From positions 62,001 to 126,000 of the forward strand of contig JAEWUO010000020.1 of the NCBI GenBank assembly GCA_023459335.1: a stretch of 64,000 nucleotides of DNA, read 5' to 3'. Positions 23,865 to 33,700 of this stretch are shown piece after piece. The notes beneath the pieces were generated by a model. It did no database searches and was not told the DNA's origin. It was given only the letters and a program-made list of their open reading frames with translations. This DNA comes from Bacillota bacterium. GTDB taxonomy: Bacteria; Bacillota; Clostridia; Christensenellales; CAG-138. Every line of letters starts with the position of its first letter. Position 1 is the stretch's first letter. A program made the translations under genes and the position numbers.

Positions 23865-24441
23865 TATCCGAATCATGGCGCATAAATCGCGCAAGGAGAA
23901 CGTCGCAAAGCTGCTCGCGGCTCTTTCGCTGGGCAAGGATGGCGTCACCTGGGACGACCGAAAAGAAGGCGGAGACGCGCTCTACACGGCGCGTAAAACG
24001 TGGATGTCGGACTGGCCGATCGGGTGCACGCACCGCGTCGTACTCGCGGACGATGCCGAAGTATGCGACGGATTTCGCGACATCGTGGAAATACTCGCAA
24101 AGAATCATCCGCAGGACATCTACACCCTGTTTCACACGAGCGTACTGGTGCCGGGCGCGCCGGTGGCGAACGTCTGCGGAAAGATGGTATTCGGCGTCGG
24201 TGTCATGCTGCCGAGGCAGTTGATAAAGCCGATTTTCGACGTTCCGATCCGCAAAGAGGATGACATGAGCGTCACGTTCTACGCCATCAACAACCAGATT
24301 CGTGTTCTTACGCCTATGCCGTCAATCGTTCAGCACTTGCAAGGGCCGTCTTTGACCGGAGGCGCGCCGGGGATCATATCGGCGTCGTACATGAAAGCGC
24401 CGAAACAGAATTGGAACTCGCCGGACGTCATCAACATCTGA
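23851..24441 (+). CDS. Glycosyltransferase-like protein
   Basis: 196 residues from the ATG at 23851, overlapping the end of terL. IRIMAHKSR then RVVLADDAEVCDGF (D67-D68 as a DxD-like metal site) resemble GT-A folded glycosyltransferases of the GT2/GT25 kind. The Trp-rich WMSDWPIGCTH before it fits a nucleotide-sugar pocket. In a phage head operon such a protein could modify capsid, DNA or host surface sugars. The acceptor is unknown and the catalytic C-terminal part is not clearly recognisable. Confidence 0.6.
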   Translation: MAKVDIRIMAHKSRKENVAKLLAALSLGKDGVTWDDRKEGGDALYTARKTWMSDWPIGCTHRVVLADDAEVCDGFRDIVEILAKNHPQDIYTLFHTSVLVPGAPVANVCGKMVFGVGVMLPRQLIKPIFDVPIRKEDDMSVTFYAINNQIRVLTPMPSIVQHLQGPSLTGGAPGIISASYMKAPKQNWNSPDVINI

Positions 24442-24448
24442 GGTGTAT

Positions 24449-24679
24449 ATGCAACTGCTTTATGTCTTGATCGGAGGCGTTCTTGTTGCAGCGGGGTATG
24501 CTCTCGCAAAAATCGACTGGAAACGGCCGGAAAAACAAGTTGTCGTTCAAGCGCCGGAGAAGGAAGAAGAGCCTGTGCCGGAACTTCCAAAGAGCGGGAT
24601 TCCAATCGAGGACCAGTATTCGGAAATGCAAAGTTACGATCCAAGAAAAGCGCATAAACAGGGGAAAACTGAAGCATGA
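24449..24679 (+). CDS. Small single-pass membrane protein
   Basis: 76 residues: an N-terminal hydrophobic helix (LLYVLIGGVLVAAGYAL) and a Pro/Glu-rich soluble tail. GAGGTG lies just before the ATG at 24449; a GTG six bases earlier is an alternative start. It lies between the glycosyltransferase-like gene and portal, overlapping the latter by ATGA. Function unknown. Confidence 0.6.
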   Translation: MQLLYVLIGGVLVAAGYALAKIDWKRPEKQVVVQAPEKEEEPVPELPKSGIPIEDQYSEMQSYDPRKAHKQGKTEA

Positions 24680-26295
24680 AAATCGAAACCAAACCACAAA
24701 AAGTATACGAGGAATACACGCGCGGGCGTTCGTTTAACGATGCCATTGATTTATACGACGAAGTGGACACCAACGAAAACATGTATGTCGGCAAGCAATG
24801 GGAGGGCCTGAATGCGCCTGATCTTCCGAAACCGGTCATTAACGTGACGCACCTGGTCGTGTCATGGGCGATCGCTCAGATCGTCAGCGACAACATTGCA
24901 GTATCGATCACGGCGCTTAAAAAAAACGACGATATTTCTCTGATTTCAGAAGCCCTGGGTACGGAAAACGCGCGGGTATTTGAAATCAACAACATAAAGC
25001 AAAAAAACCGCATGATCGCCAGAAATGGAGGCGTCCACGGCGATTCTGCAATGTACTTCTGGTTCGATCCGCAAGAAGAAAGCGGACAAAAAGTAAAGGG
25101 CGAAATCAAAAGCGAAATTATCGAGGGCCGCAACGTCCATTTCGGGAACCCGTACAACAGAAACCCGCAGCAGCAGCCGTACTTGATACTGGCTCAGCGA
25201 AAGCTCGTTGAGGAATGGCGCGATGAAGCGAGAGCCAACGGAAGACCTGAAGATGAAGTTCTCCGTATCGTCGGTGACGAAAACGAGAATAGGAACGAAG
25301 AAAGCAACGAATTCGATCTTTGCACCGGGCTTGTAAAGATGTGGAAGAAAAACGGGACTGTGTGGGCGGAGATCGTAACGGAAACCGCAACGATCCGAAA
25401 ACCGTTTAACACGGGGCTTAAGCTCTATCCCCTCGCGTGGTTCGTATGGGAGGAAGTAGCGGACCAGTTCCACGGAAGATCTATTGTTACAGGCCTGATC
25501 CAGAACCAGGTCGCGATCAATCGCTTGTATGCAATGTACATCCGGTCAGTCGAAATGAACGCATTCCCCAAAGTAGTGTACGACAAACAAAAATTGCCAG
25601 ACGGATGGTCAAACGCTGTTGGGAAAGCGATAGCGGCAACGCCGGGGGTAGAAGGCCTGAACGCTGCGAAAATTGCGCAGGTAATTCGTGGCGGAGATGT
25701 AAGCAACCAGGTCATGGAGGCGATCGACAAGGCAATCGCCTGGATTAAAGAATCCGTTGGCGCTACAGATGCGGCGCTCGGAAACATCCGGCCGGACAAT
25801 GCGCAGGCGATCGTTGCAGCTTCGACACAGGCGGCCGTGCCAATGGCGCTCGTAAAGCTCAACCACAACGACTTCGTGGAGCAGGAAGTTCGGATTATCA
25901 ACGATATGATGCGCAACTACTACGGGACGCGAGAAGTCGCTGCGGAATCGTTCAAGCTGGACGATGGAACGCTGTTGACGGACGAAGTTGGCGATCCTGT
26001 TAAAACGATCTCTTACGACTTTTCGAAGCTCGACAACCCAAATATGCGGCTCAATATCGACATTGGTACAGCTGCCTATTGGAACGAAATTCAGGAGAGT
26101 ACGACGCTTGACAATCTGTTCAAAAACAGCATCATCAGCGCGCGGCTCTATGTCGAATCCATGCCGGACAACCTGATCAAGAACAAACCGAAAATCGTTG
26201 AAGAGCTTAAGAAACGGGAGGCGGCGGCGCAGGCGGCCGCGACATCGCCAATCATGGGAAATACGCCGCAGACACCAAGCGGCAGTTTTCAATAA
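24676..26295 (+). CDS. Portal protein
   Basis: 539 residues. The dodecameric ring through which DNA enters and leaves the head. Recognised by length, position after terminase, and the sequence ENMYVGKQWEGL...PVINVTHLVVSW near the N-terminus, the central FHGRSIVTGLIQNQVAINRLYAM and GNIRPDNAQAIVAA, followed by a polar Ala-rich C-terminus. These blocks are seen in portal proteins of podo-type phages of Firmicutes. Overlaps the previous gene by ATGA. Confidence 0.9.
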   Translation: MKIETKPQKVYEEYTRGRSFNDAIDLYDEVDTNENMYVGKQWEGLNAPDLPKPVINVTHLVVSWAIAQIVSDNIAVSITALKKNDDISLISEALGTENARVFEINNIKQKNRMIARNGGVHGDSAMYFWFDPQEESGQKVKGEIKSEIIEGRNVHFGNPYNRNPQQQPYLILAQRKLVEEWRDEARANGRPEDEVLRIVGDENENRNEESNEFDLCTGLVKMWKKNGTVWAEIVTETATIRKPFNTGLKLYPLAWFVWEEVADQFHGRSIVTGLIQNQVAINRLYAMYIRSVEMNAFPKVVYDKQKLPDGWSNAVGKAIAATPGVEGLNAAKIAQVIRGGDVSNQVMEAIDKAIAWIKESVGATDAALGNIRPDNAQAIVAASTQAAVPMALVKLNHNDFVEQEVRIINDMMRNYYGTREVAAESFKLDDGTLLTDEVGDPVKTISYDFSKLDNPNMRLNIDIGTAAYWNEIQESTTLDNLFKNSIISARLYVESMPDNLIKNKPKIVEELKKREAAAQAAATSPIMGNTPQTPSGSFQ

Positions 26296-26329
26296 AAAAC
26301 ACAGCGCTTAAGCGCGGAAAGGCACGCAA

Positions 26330-27238
26330 ATGACTGGGGACACCAACCAGAAAAAAGCTGCCGAAGTCGAAGAACCGACCGGAACCAACCCGGAGGTTGA
26401 CAACGATTTCGAAGACACCGACGGATCCGACTTGTTCACTGAAGCGGAGGAAACCGACTCCGACGAAGGCGAAGAGGAGCCCGAAGAAGATGAGGATTTG
26501 GACGACGCGGAAGACGAGACCGAAGAGGACGAAGACGACGCGGATGCGGACGATAAAAAGCCCGCAGACCAAAAGGGCGATAAGAGCAAAGCGCCCGACA
26601 CCTCAGTCAAGAACCTGCTCAAAGTGACGTATCTCGGCAAAGAGGAAGAGATCGACCCGATGTCTGACCGGGCGAAAGAGCTCATTCAGAAAGGCATGAA
26701 CCACGATCACCTTTCGGCGCAGCTGGCCGAACAGAACAAGGTTCTGACCGAATACGGGAAGATGAACGGCGGCCTGAACGCTGCCGACGCTCTCAAAACA
26801 CTGGTTTCTGCCGTCAATGCCGCGACGGTCGAACAGACTATCGCCGAGATCAAGAAAGAGTACCCGGATGTGAACGACAAGATCATCAAAGAGCTTGCGG
26901 AAAGCAGGGTCAAAGACAAGGCTTTAACGCTCAAACAGACGGCGGACGCCACGGAAGAACAGAAGCAGCTCACGGATCTCCAGCTGGAGTATCCGAAAAT
27001 CGTGAAGCTGGATGATCTGCCGAAGGAGGTCCTCGACGCTGTGAAAAGCGGGAAAACGCCACTCATGGCCATGAAAGACCACGAGATCACGGGACTCAAA
27101 AAGGAAGTGTCCGACCTGAAGGCGGATGCGGAAGCGGCAAAGAAAAATTTAACAAACCGGGATCGGGCACTAGGTTCTGCCAAAGGAACCGCGGGCAAAT
27201 CGCCTAAAGACGATTTTATCGCCGGAGCTGGCTTATAA
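26330..27238 (+). CDS. Capsid scaffolding protein
   Basis: 302 residues. The first 90 are extremely acidic and low-complexity (long Glu/Asp runs), then KNLLKVTYLGKEEEID opens a long helical, coiled-coil-prone part ending in GLKKEVSDLKADAEAAKK and a basic C-terminus (NRDRALGSAKG). Acidic N-terminus, coiled centre and basic tail between portal and major capsid protein are the hallmarks of phage scaffolds. No protease gene is present, so the scaffold probably exits intact. Confidence 0.85.
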   Translation: MTGDTNQKKAAEVEEPTGTNPEVDNDFEDTDGSDLFTEAEETDSDEGEEEPEEDEDLDDAEDETEEDEDDADADDKKPADQKGDKSKAPDTSVKNLLKVTYLGKEEEIDPMSDRAKELIQKGMNHDHLSAQLAEQNKVLTEYGKMNGGLNAADALKTLVSAVNAATVEQTIAEIKKEYPDVNDKIIKELAESRVKDKALTLKQTADATEEQKQLTDLQLEYPKIVKLDDLPKEVLDAVKSGKTPLMAMKDHEITGLKKEVSDLKADAEAAKKNLTNRDRALGSAKGTAGKSPKDDFIAGAGL

Positions 27239-27271
27239 CCTAAGAAGTCGGTCCCGTAGAAGGGATCGCAT

Positions 27272-28339
27272 ATGATTAACCTCGTAACCAAATACGCGGA
27301 TAAGCTGCCGAAGCTGTTTGCTATTCAGTCTCTGACTGCAGGGCGCACAAGTGAAGAATTCGACTGGAACGGCACATCCGCGATCGTAGCCATCGACATG
27401 GTTCCGCAGGACCTGGGCAACTATACCCGTAGCGGAACCAACCGTTTCGGCACTCCGACGGATGTCCAGGACTGGAAGCAGACTATGACGATCTCCAAGG
27501 ATCGTTCGGTATCACTGGTTGTGGACAAAGGCGACAGATCTCAGCAGATGATGCTGAAGAACTCCGGAAAAGTCGTCCGGATGCAGACCGTGAAAAAGGT
27601 CGTACCGGAAATCGACCAGAACGCGTTCACTAAGTGGGCGCAGAACGCCGGAGAAGTCATTGACGCAGCCGCGACGCTTGACAAGACAAACATCGCGGAA
27701 AAGTTGCTCGACGTGGAAACTAAGATGGATGATGCGGGCGTGCCGAAGGCAGACCGCTTCTGCTACATCAAGTCCACGTACAAGAAGGCTCTTCGCCTTT
27801 CGGACGAGTTCGACTCCTGCGACACGCTCAAAGAACGCCTTGTGATGTATGGAAAGATCGGCGAGTTCAGCACCTTCCATATCATCTCGGTGCCGAGCGG
27901 CTGGATGCCGACGAACGTCGCGGCGATCGTGACGTACAAGGAATCCGTGTTCGCGCCGAAGCAGATCGCGGAAGCGAACCTGCACAAGGACCCGCCGGGC
28001 ATTTCCGGCCACCAGATCGACATGCGCTACATATACGATGCGTTCGTATATGGCGCGCTCGCGGCTGGCGTTGTGATACTCGTCGAAAACGGTAAGAAGA
28101 CCGTGACGCCGACCGCTACGAAGGGCTCCACGACCACCTCGCTGGCCTCCACGACCAACAGCGGCACCGTGGACATCTACTACACGCTCGACGGCACCGA
28201 CCCGCGATACAGCGATACGGCTCTACCGTACAGCTCGCCGATCACCAACCCGACGGCGGGTGTAGTCATCAAAGCGGTGGCATTCAAGTTCTCCGCAGGA
28301 TTCTACGGCTCCGATGTATTGGAGCATACCTGCGTGTAA
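27272..28339 (+). CDS. Major capsid protein with C-terminal chitobiase-like domain
   Basis: 355 residues. Residues 1-270 are the capsid fold of a P22/N4315-like coat family, recognised mainly from its place after the scaffold, its length and the typical DWKQTMTISKDRSVSLVVDKGD opening. Residues 278-355 form an extra domain with YYTLDGTDPRYSDTALPYSSPI, the signature of chitobiase/beta-hexosaminidase C-terminal (Ig-like) domains. Attached to each coat subunit it would sit on the capsid surface as a built-in decoration. A stable hairpin follows the gene. Confidence 0.85.
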   Translation: MINLVTKYADKLPKLFAIQSLTAGRTSEEFDWNGTSAIVAIDMVPQDLGNYTRSGTNRFGTPTDVQDWKQTMTISKDRSVSLVVDKGDRSQQMMLKNSGKVVRMQTVKKVVPEIDQNAFTKWAQNAGEVIDAAATLDKTNIAEKLLDVETKMDDAGVPKADRFCYIKSTYKKALRLSDEFDSCDTLKERLVMYGKIGEFSTFHIISVPSGWMPTNVAAIVTYKESVFAPKQIAEANLHKDPPGISGHQIDMRYIYDAFVYGALAAGVVILVENGKKTVTPTATKGSTTTSLASTTNSGTVDIYYTLDGTDPRYSDTALPYSSPITNPTAGVVIKAVAFKFSAGFYGSDVLEHTCV

Positions 28340-28361
28340 AGGCAAGAAGGACCGACAACAG

Positions 28362-28389
28362 GATAGGGGGCGGGAAACCGCCCCTTATC
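28362..28389 (+). other. mRNA hairpin with GAAA tetraloop after the capsid gene
   Basis: GATAGGGGGCGG (28362-28373) and CCGCCCCTTATC (28378-28389) form a 12-bp stem with one G-T, closed by the GNRA-type loop GAAA. No T-run follows, so it is more likely a processing or stability element than a terminator. Confidence 0.65.
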
Positions 28390-28406
28390 GACTATGAGGA
28401 GGCATT

Positions 28407-28793
28407 ATGTTAACTGCACTTCAAATATTTGAACTTGCCAGTGCTTTGATCTACGAAACCACGGGCGACGACGCGGACAGCGCGAAGTTTTCCATAATGT
28501 TTCTGAACATCCATCTGCAGGAATGTCTGAAGGTGGAAAACTCGATACGAAGGGCAAATGAAGACACGGAATTGACTGAGGCCCCGTGGATCACAACTCT
28601 TAATGACAATGTAGACTACAGCGCAGACCTGACGAGAATAGCACTTCCGTATATCATGGCAAGCCATTTTTATACGGAAGCGATAAATTTAGCCATGGCG
28701 CAGTATTTCAAAGACGAATACGATCGCGCGAGGTCAGAAGCGGCAGTTTACAAGGAAGAGGACATAACCGACGCATACGCGACGGAGGCATAA
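28407..28793 (+). CDS. Head-tail connector/adaptor protein
   Basis: 128 residues, almost fully helical, with LASALIYETTGDD, a central NDNVDYSADLTRIALPYIMASHFY and a Glu/Lys-rich tail. Size, helical nature and position between capsid and tail genes match the ring adaptor that sits under the portal. ATGAGGAGGC upstream gives a good start. Family assignment from context. Confidence 0.7.
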   Translation: MLTALQIFELASALIYETTGDDADSAKFSIMFLNIHLQECLKVENSIRRANEDTELTEAPWITTLNDNVDYSADLTRIALPYIMASHFYTEAINLAMAQYFKDEYDRARSEAAVYKEEDITDAYATEA

Positions 28794-28794
28794 C

Positions 28795-30693
28795 ATGGAA
28801 CAGCAAAAGGTACTGATGAAAACATACCAGAATTTTCAGGGTGTCGATTTCTCCACGTCACCGGCGCAGGTTGATGATTCACATTCACCGCTCTGCGAAA
28901 ACATCGTAGCGGATTTCGCGGGATACCCTGAAAAGCGCGTAGGATGGCGTAAGTTGTGCTCGGTCATGGCGCCGGTCAATGGCTTATGGAACGCTGTATT
29001 CGCCTCGGGAACGGCGCATAGGATCGCACACGGCGGTACGAAACTCTACACATGGGACGATGACACGCCGGTGGAGCTCTACACATCAATGAACGACGCG
29101 AAAAGTGTTGGTTTTGTCCATACCGGAAAGCTGTATATCCTTGATGGAGCGCATTATCTCTGCGTTTATGAAAACGCCGGAGTTTTAGCCGTATCTCTTG
29201 TCACGGCACTAGACGTTCATATTCCGACCACTTGCGTCGGCAGAGTACCGGACGGTGTTACGATACCAGCTGGATCGACGGCAGCGGCAAGCACGGCATA
29301 CGAAGACATAAATCTTTTAACCCCAAAGGCGAAGAATTCATTTGCAGGTACTTCTTCGGAGACTATTTATGTCCTGGACACAAAAGGCGTAGATTCGATT
29401 ATTGAAGTCAAGGTAAACGACGTCGTTGTCGCGCCGGCTGGATATACTTTTAATGCGGCGAATGCGAGTTTTTACGGATACCCGACAGTTACCTTCACCA
29501 CCGCGCCGGGCGTAAGCACGTTGGGCGCTGGCGTGGATAATGTTGTAATCACATGGTCAAAAACAGTAAGCGGGAACTCTGATAAGATCACGAAATGCAC
29601 GATTGTATCAGAATACGGTTATTATAACGACAATCGGTTTTTCTTCGCTGGAAATCCAAGCGCACAGAGCACAGACTGGTGTTCAGGCGTAGATGATCCA
29701 ACCTACTGGCCGGAATATGGTTATACGAAGATTGGCGCGGACACCAACCCGATCATGGGATACCTGAAGCAAGGTGACTCGCTGGCAATCATTAAGGCGG
29801 ACAACGAACAGGACGCGGAAATCTTTCTGAGAACGGCTGTGCTGGACTCGGACGGCGCGACGGTGCTTTTCCCCGTCAAACAGGGCATCAAAGGCATCGG
29901 AGCGATCGCGAAGGGTGGATTTGCCAACCTGTCCAACGACGCCGTGTTTCTCGCGAAAGAAGGTGTTTTCGGAGTTATAACGACAAACACGTCAAACGAG
30001 CGAAAAGCGGTCAACCGGAGCTATTACGTCAACGCAAGGCTCACAAAGGAAACTGACATAGCAAACGCCGTGATGGTGAACTGGCAGGGCCTCTTGCTGG
30101 TATCGATCGGTGAAAACTGCTATGCCGCTGACAACCGGCAAGGTGACTACCGCTGGTATTTCTGGACGAACATTCCGGCAATCGTTTATTTGCCTATCGC
30201 CGGGGATCTGTTCTTCGGCACGGCCGACGGGTATATCTGCCGTTTCAATAGCGATATTGACAGGATGGAGAAATACTCAGATGGCGGAACGCTGGTGAAC
30301 GGCGCGATCACGGGCGGGGAAATGATCTTTGCGCAATGGTCAACGAAGGCTGATACGCTCGGATACCTGACAATCAAAAAAACGATGCTGAAAAAAGGGT
30401 CCGGCATCATGATAAAGCCGTACACTCGAAGCTCGATAAAAGTCTATATTCTAACCGACGTTAAGGAAAAAACGATGATCCGGCAAGATACGATGGACCG
30501 TTTAGATTTCGGAGATATAGATTTTTCAAGATTCACGTTCAACGCGTCGGAGACGCCGCAGACGGTATCGTTCAACACCAAAATAAAGAAATTCATTATA
30601 GTCCAGTTCATCTTTGAAAACGACGTTTTAAACGAAGGATTCGGGATCCTAGGCGCGCAGATACAGTATGTCCTCGGACAGTACGTCAAATAG
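28795..30693 (+). CDS. Tail nozzle/tubular-type structural protein
   Basis: 632 residues with GGAGG seven bases upstream. The opening FQGVDFSTSPAQVDDSHSPLCENI...GYPEKRVGWRKL resembles the start of podovirus nozzle proteins (T7 gp12/P22 gp10 functional analogues), in which a list of points is followed by a K-R-x-G-W motif. The rest is beta-rich, with repeated Trp/Tyr/Gly strands as in a propeller (YWPEYGYTKIG, FFGTADGYICRF). It lies directly after the connector. Structural role is inferred. Confidence 0.65.
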   Translation: MEQQKVLMKTYQNFQGVDFSTSPAQVDDSHSPLCENIVADFAGYPEKRVGWRKLCSVMAPVNGLWNAVFASGTAHRIAHGGTKLYTWDDDTPVELYTSMNDAKSVGFVHTGKLYILDGAHYLCVYENAGVLAVSLVTALDVHIPTTCVGRVPDGVTIPAGSTAAASTAYEDINLLTPKAKNSFAGTSSETIYVLDTKGVDSIIEVKVNDVVVAPAGYTFNAANASFYGYPTVTFTTAPGVSTLGAGVDNVVITWSKTVSGNSDKITKCTIVSEYGYYNDNRFFFAGNPSAQSTDWCSGVDDPTYWPEYGYTKIGADTNPIMGYLKQGDSLAIIKADNEQDAEIFLRTAVLDSDGATVLFPVKQGIKGIGAIAKGGFANLSNDAVFLAKEGVFGVITTNTSNERKAVNRSYYVNARLTKETDIANAVMVNWQGLLLVSIGENCYAADNRQGDYRWYFWTNIPAIVYLPIAGDLFFGTADGYICRFNSDIDRMEKYSDGGTLVNGAITGGEMIFAQWSTKADTLGYLTIKKTMLKKGSGIMIKPYTRSSIKVYILTDVKEKTMIRQDTMDRLDFGDIDFSRFTFNASETPQTVSFNTKIKKFIIVQFIFENDVLNEGFGILGAQIQYVLGQYVK

Positions 30694-30702
30694 GGGGAAT
30701 TT

Positions 30703-33700
30703 ATGAGCACATCATATGAAACTGCAATGGCGATCATGGGAGCAAGGCTTGACGAAGCAAACGCGGAAACCAGGCGAAAAGCCTCTATTTTAAAGCATCA
30801 GGGGATTCAAAGTGATACGCAGCAGCTTGAAAATATGGGCCTTGCAGGGAATGCATACGGAGCATATCAGTCCGGAGCGCAGGAAAAAAGAGTAAAAACG
30901 CGCGAAGGCGTGTTTGATTTAACGCAGCGAATTTTAAAAACCGATGAAAACGCTAGACTGGCCGCTTATGGACAGCAGCTGCTCGCTCAAAAAAAACGTT
31001 ACTCTACACCCAAAACAACTAACACGCATGAAGTTACCATGAGTGCGGCAAAAGCTGACTTTAAAAACAAACAGTTGGAAAAAGCATTTGCACCGGTAAC
31101 CACGGCCGGAAAAGCAACGGAACCAAAAGTAAGCGCATGGGATACGGCTTATAATATCATGCGGAATACCGTCGGAATGGGACCAACAGGCGTACTGAAT
31201 GCAATGACGCAAACCCAACAACAACGGCAAAACACGCAAAGGGATATCTATACCGCTGTTAAAAAGAAAAGCGGGATTGGTGCTGCTGATACCCTGTTTG
31301 GAGCAAACCCTATCCTAAACTCGGAAAACTATTACAAAGTTCAAACACAGAATTCTCGCGCGGCGGAGATTGTACAGAAACAAAATGAACGATACGCGCC
31401 GATCGAGCGCACAGATGCTGAATCACAACTAAAGACAATAGATGCTCGTCTTGATGAACTGGACGGGCAGATCGCTCAGGCTAATGCACAGATCCAATAC
31501 GCTAGAAGCAGGGAAGTGTATCAGGAATCGGCCAATAAACTGAATGCGCTGAAATCGGAAAAGGAATCTCTTACAGATGATCGAAAATGGATCGATCGAC
31601 GCATGAAAGCAACGATTTATTCCGATTACATGAAAAACCTCGAAAATATCGATTTCACTCAGAAAGCTGTTGTAAGAGAAGACGAGCAGGACGAATTTTA
31701 TCGAGGAATCAACGACTTATCTTCGGGACACCTTTTAGGAGGGACACAACAATCACAGCGGGTAAGCCTTATGCCGACGGCTCAAAAGGGATATGATGGC
31801 GGAAGAGAAGCTGCTCAATATATGACCGATGAGGAAAAAGAGGTCTATAACTACATCTACGCCACGCAGGGCGCGGAAAAAGCGGAAGCGTATGTGGAAG
31901 ATCTGCGGACTCTCATCAACGCGAGATATGCGGAAGGAGAAACGCAGCGCTTCTCGAAAATGGCCGACGAGCAGCCGATTCTTGCAAGTGCGATGTCCAT
32001 ATTTGGGACAATTGCCAAAACGGCCGGAGCGATATACTCATATGTAGCCGAAAAGGATATTGACCCAAATTCTCCTTACTATGCCGGATCGCGTTTAAAT
32101 CAGGTTATTCGGTCTGAAGTAGCAAACAATATTTCGGACGGAGTTGGAAGGCTAGATCGCTATTCTACGTCCCAGCTTAAAAAAATGGGTTACACGAACG
32201 ATGAAATCGACAGAATGCAAAACGGAGAGCTGCGCGCGGGTGGTTCTGATGCTGTCGGCGCGGCGTTAGGGTTTCTTTATCAAACGGGGATGTCAATCGC
32301 TGACTTCCTTCTGCTCGCGGAAACGGGAAGTGCGGCGTCGCTTACCATTATGGGCGCGGGCTCCGCGGCGGATACGGTTATAAACGCAAAACAACGCGGA
32401 GCATCGGACGGGGACGCCCTTGCGCTCGGAACCGTCGCAGGGATCGCCGAAGTCTTTTTTGAAAAATTCTCACTTGATAAGTATTACCATATGTCAACCG
32501 CCGGGAAAAACGCGGTTTTAAAAAACATGTTTGCGCAGATGGGAATTGAAGCATCAGAGGAGTTTTTTACCGAATGCACGAACATTCTGGCAGATATGGC
32601 AATTATGGGAGATAACGGAAATACCAGATTGAAGATTAACGCTTACAAAGCAGCAGGCCTTTCTCAAAAGCAAGCCGAAATCGAAGCACACATGGACAAC
32701 GTCGAGCAGGTGATGCTTGCAGCTCTAGGCGGCGCGATCTCCGGCGGAGTTATCGGCGGCGGGAAAACGACGATTATGCTGGCGTCCGGAGAAGAAACAA
32801 GCGTACGCCCGGTATCAACCGTGAAAAACGGAGTTCTTGATTTGACGAACCCGGATACGCAGGTAGAGTTAAGCGAAGAAAATATCAAGGAACAGGCGAG
32901 AAAGCATCAAAAAGCCACGGAAGACGCGGTCAAACGCGTTCAAACATTGCGGCTGGAGGATTTGAAGGCAACGGATGCCAACCCCGTGAAAGGCACGCTC
33001 GTGGACGTAGCCGCGGCGGAGTTAAAAGGAAAGGGCGAGTCGGATGCGACGGTGAAAGAAGTGAAATCCGTTCTCGACAAAACTCTTAAGGGTGAAACGA
33101 TCACGCCGGCAGAACGACTTGTTATTGTTGGAAATCCTGTCATTCGAGAAGCGTTCAACATTACAGAGCCTATGCCGAAGTACAAGATGAACGAAACGGG
33201 GGAAATGAAGAAAACTCAAACGGTACAGCCTGCGAGCGGTACGTTTGAGTCCTTACGGGGGATTGCCGATGAATCCACCTGGGAAGCCGAAGCAAAAAAA
33301 CTCGGATATAATGCGTCCGATTGGGTTAGCACGTCTCAGGTCGATAAAAACGTTTATCAGGTAGACAATAAAGCAACAGCGTCTGTTATGAAACTCGTCC
33401 GAAAGAGCGAAAGTGATACGAGCGGGTACATTGTTCCATCTTCAAATGATGCAAAAATATCTGATCGCGCGGAATGGACGAAGTTTTATGATTTGCCGGA
33501 AAATCCATCCGGAGAATTGACGATTGTTAAACCGGCCGTGATGTCGTTTACAAAAGCGGACGCGCCTTTTCTCGAATTGACGTCTCGTGGCGTTATGGAG
33601 AAACAGAATACGACTGCAAATCCAAATGAGAGTGTTGAAGCCGTGTCTGCTCAAACTGTACAAACATACGCTGAAACGCAAAAAACCATAGACAATATAA

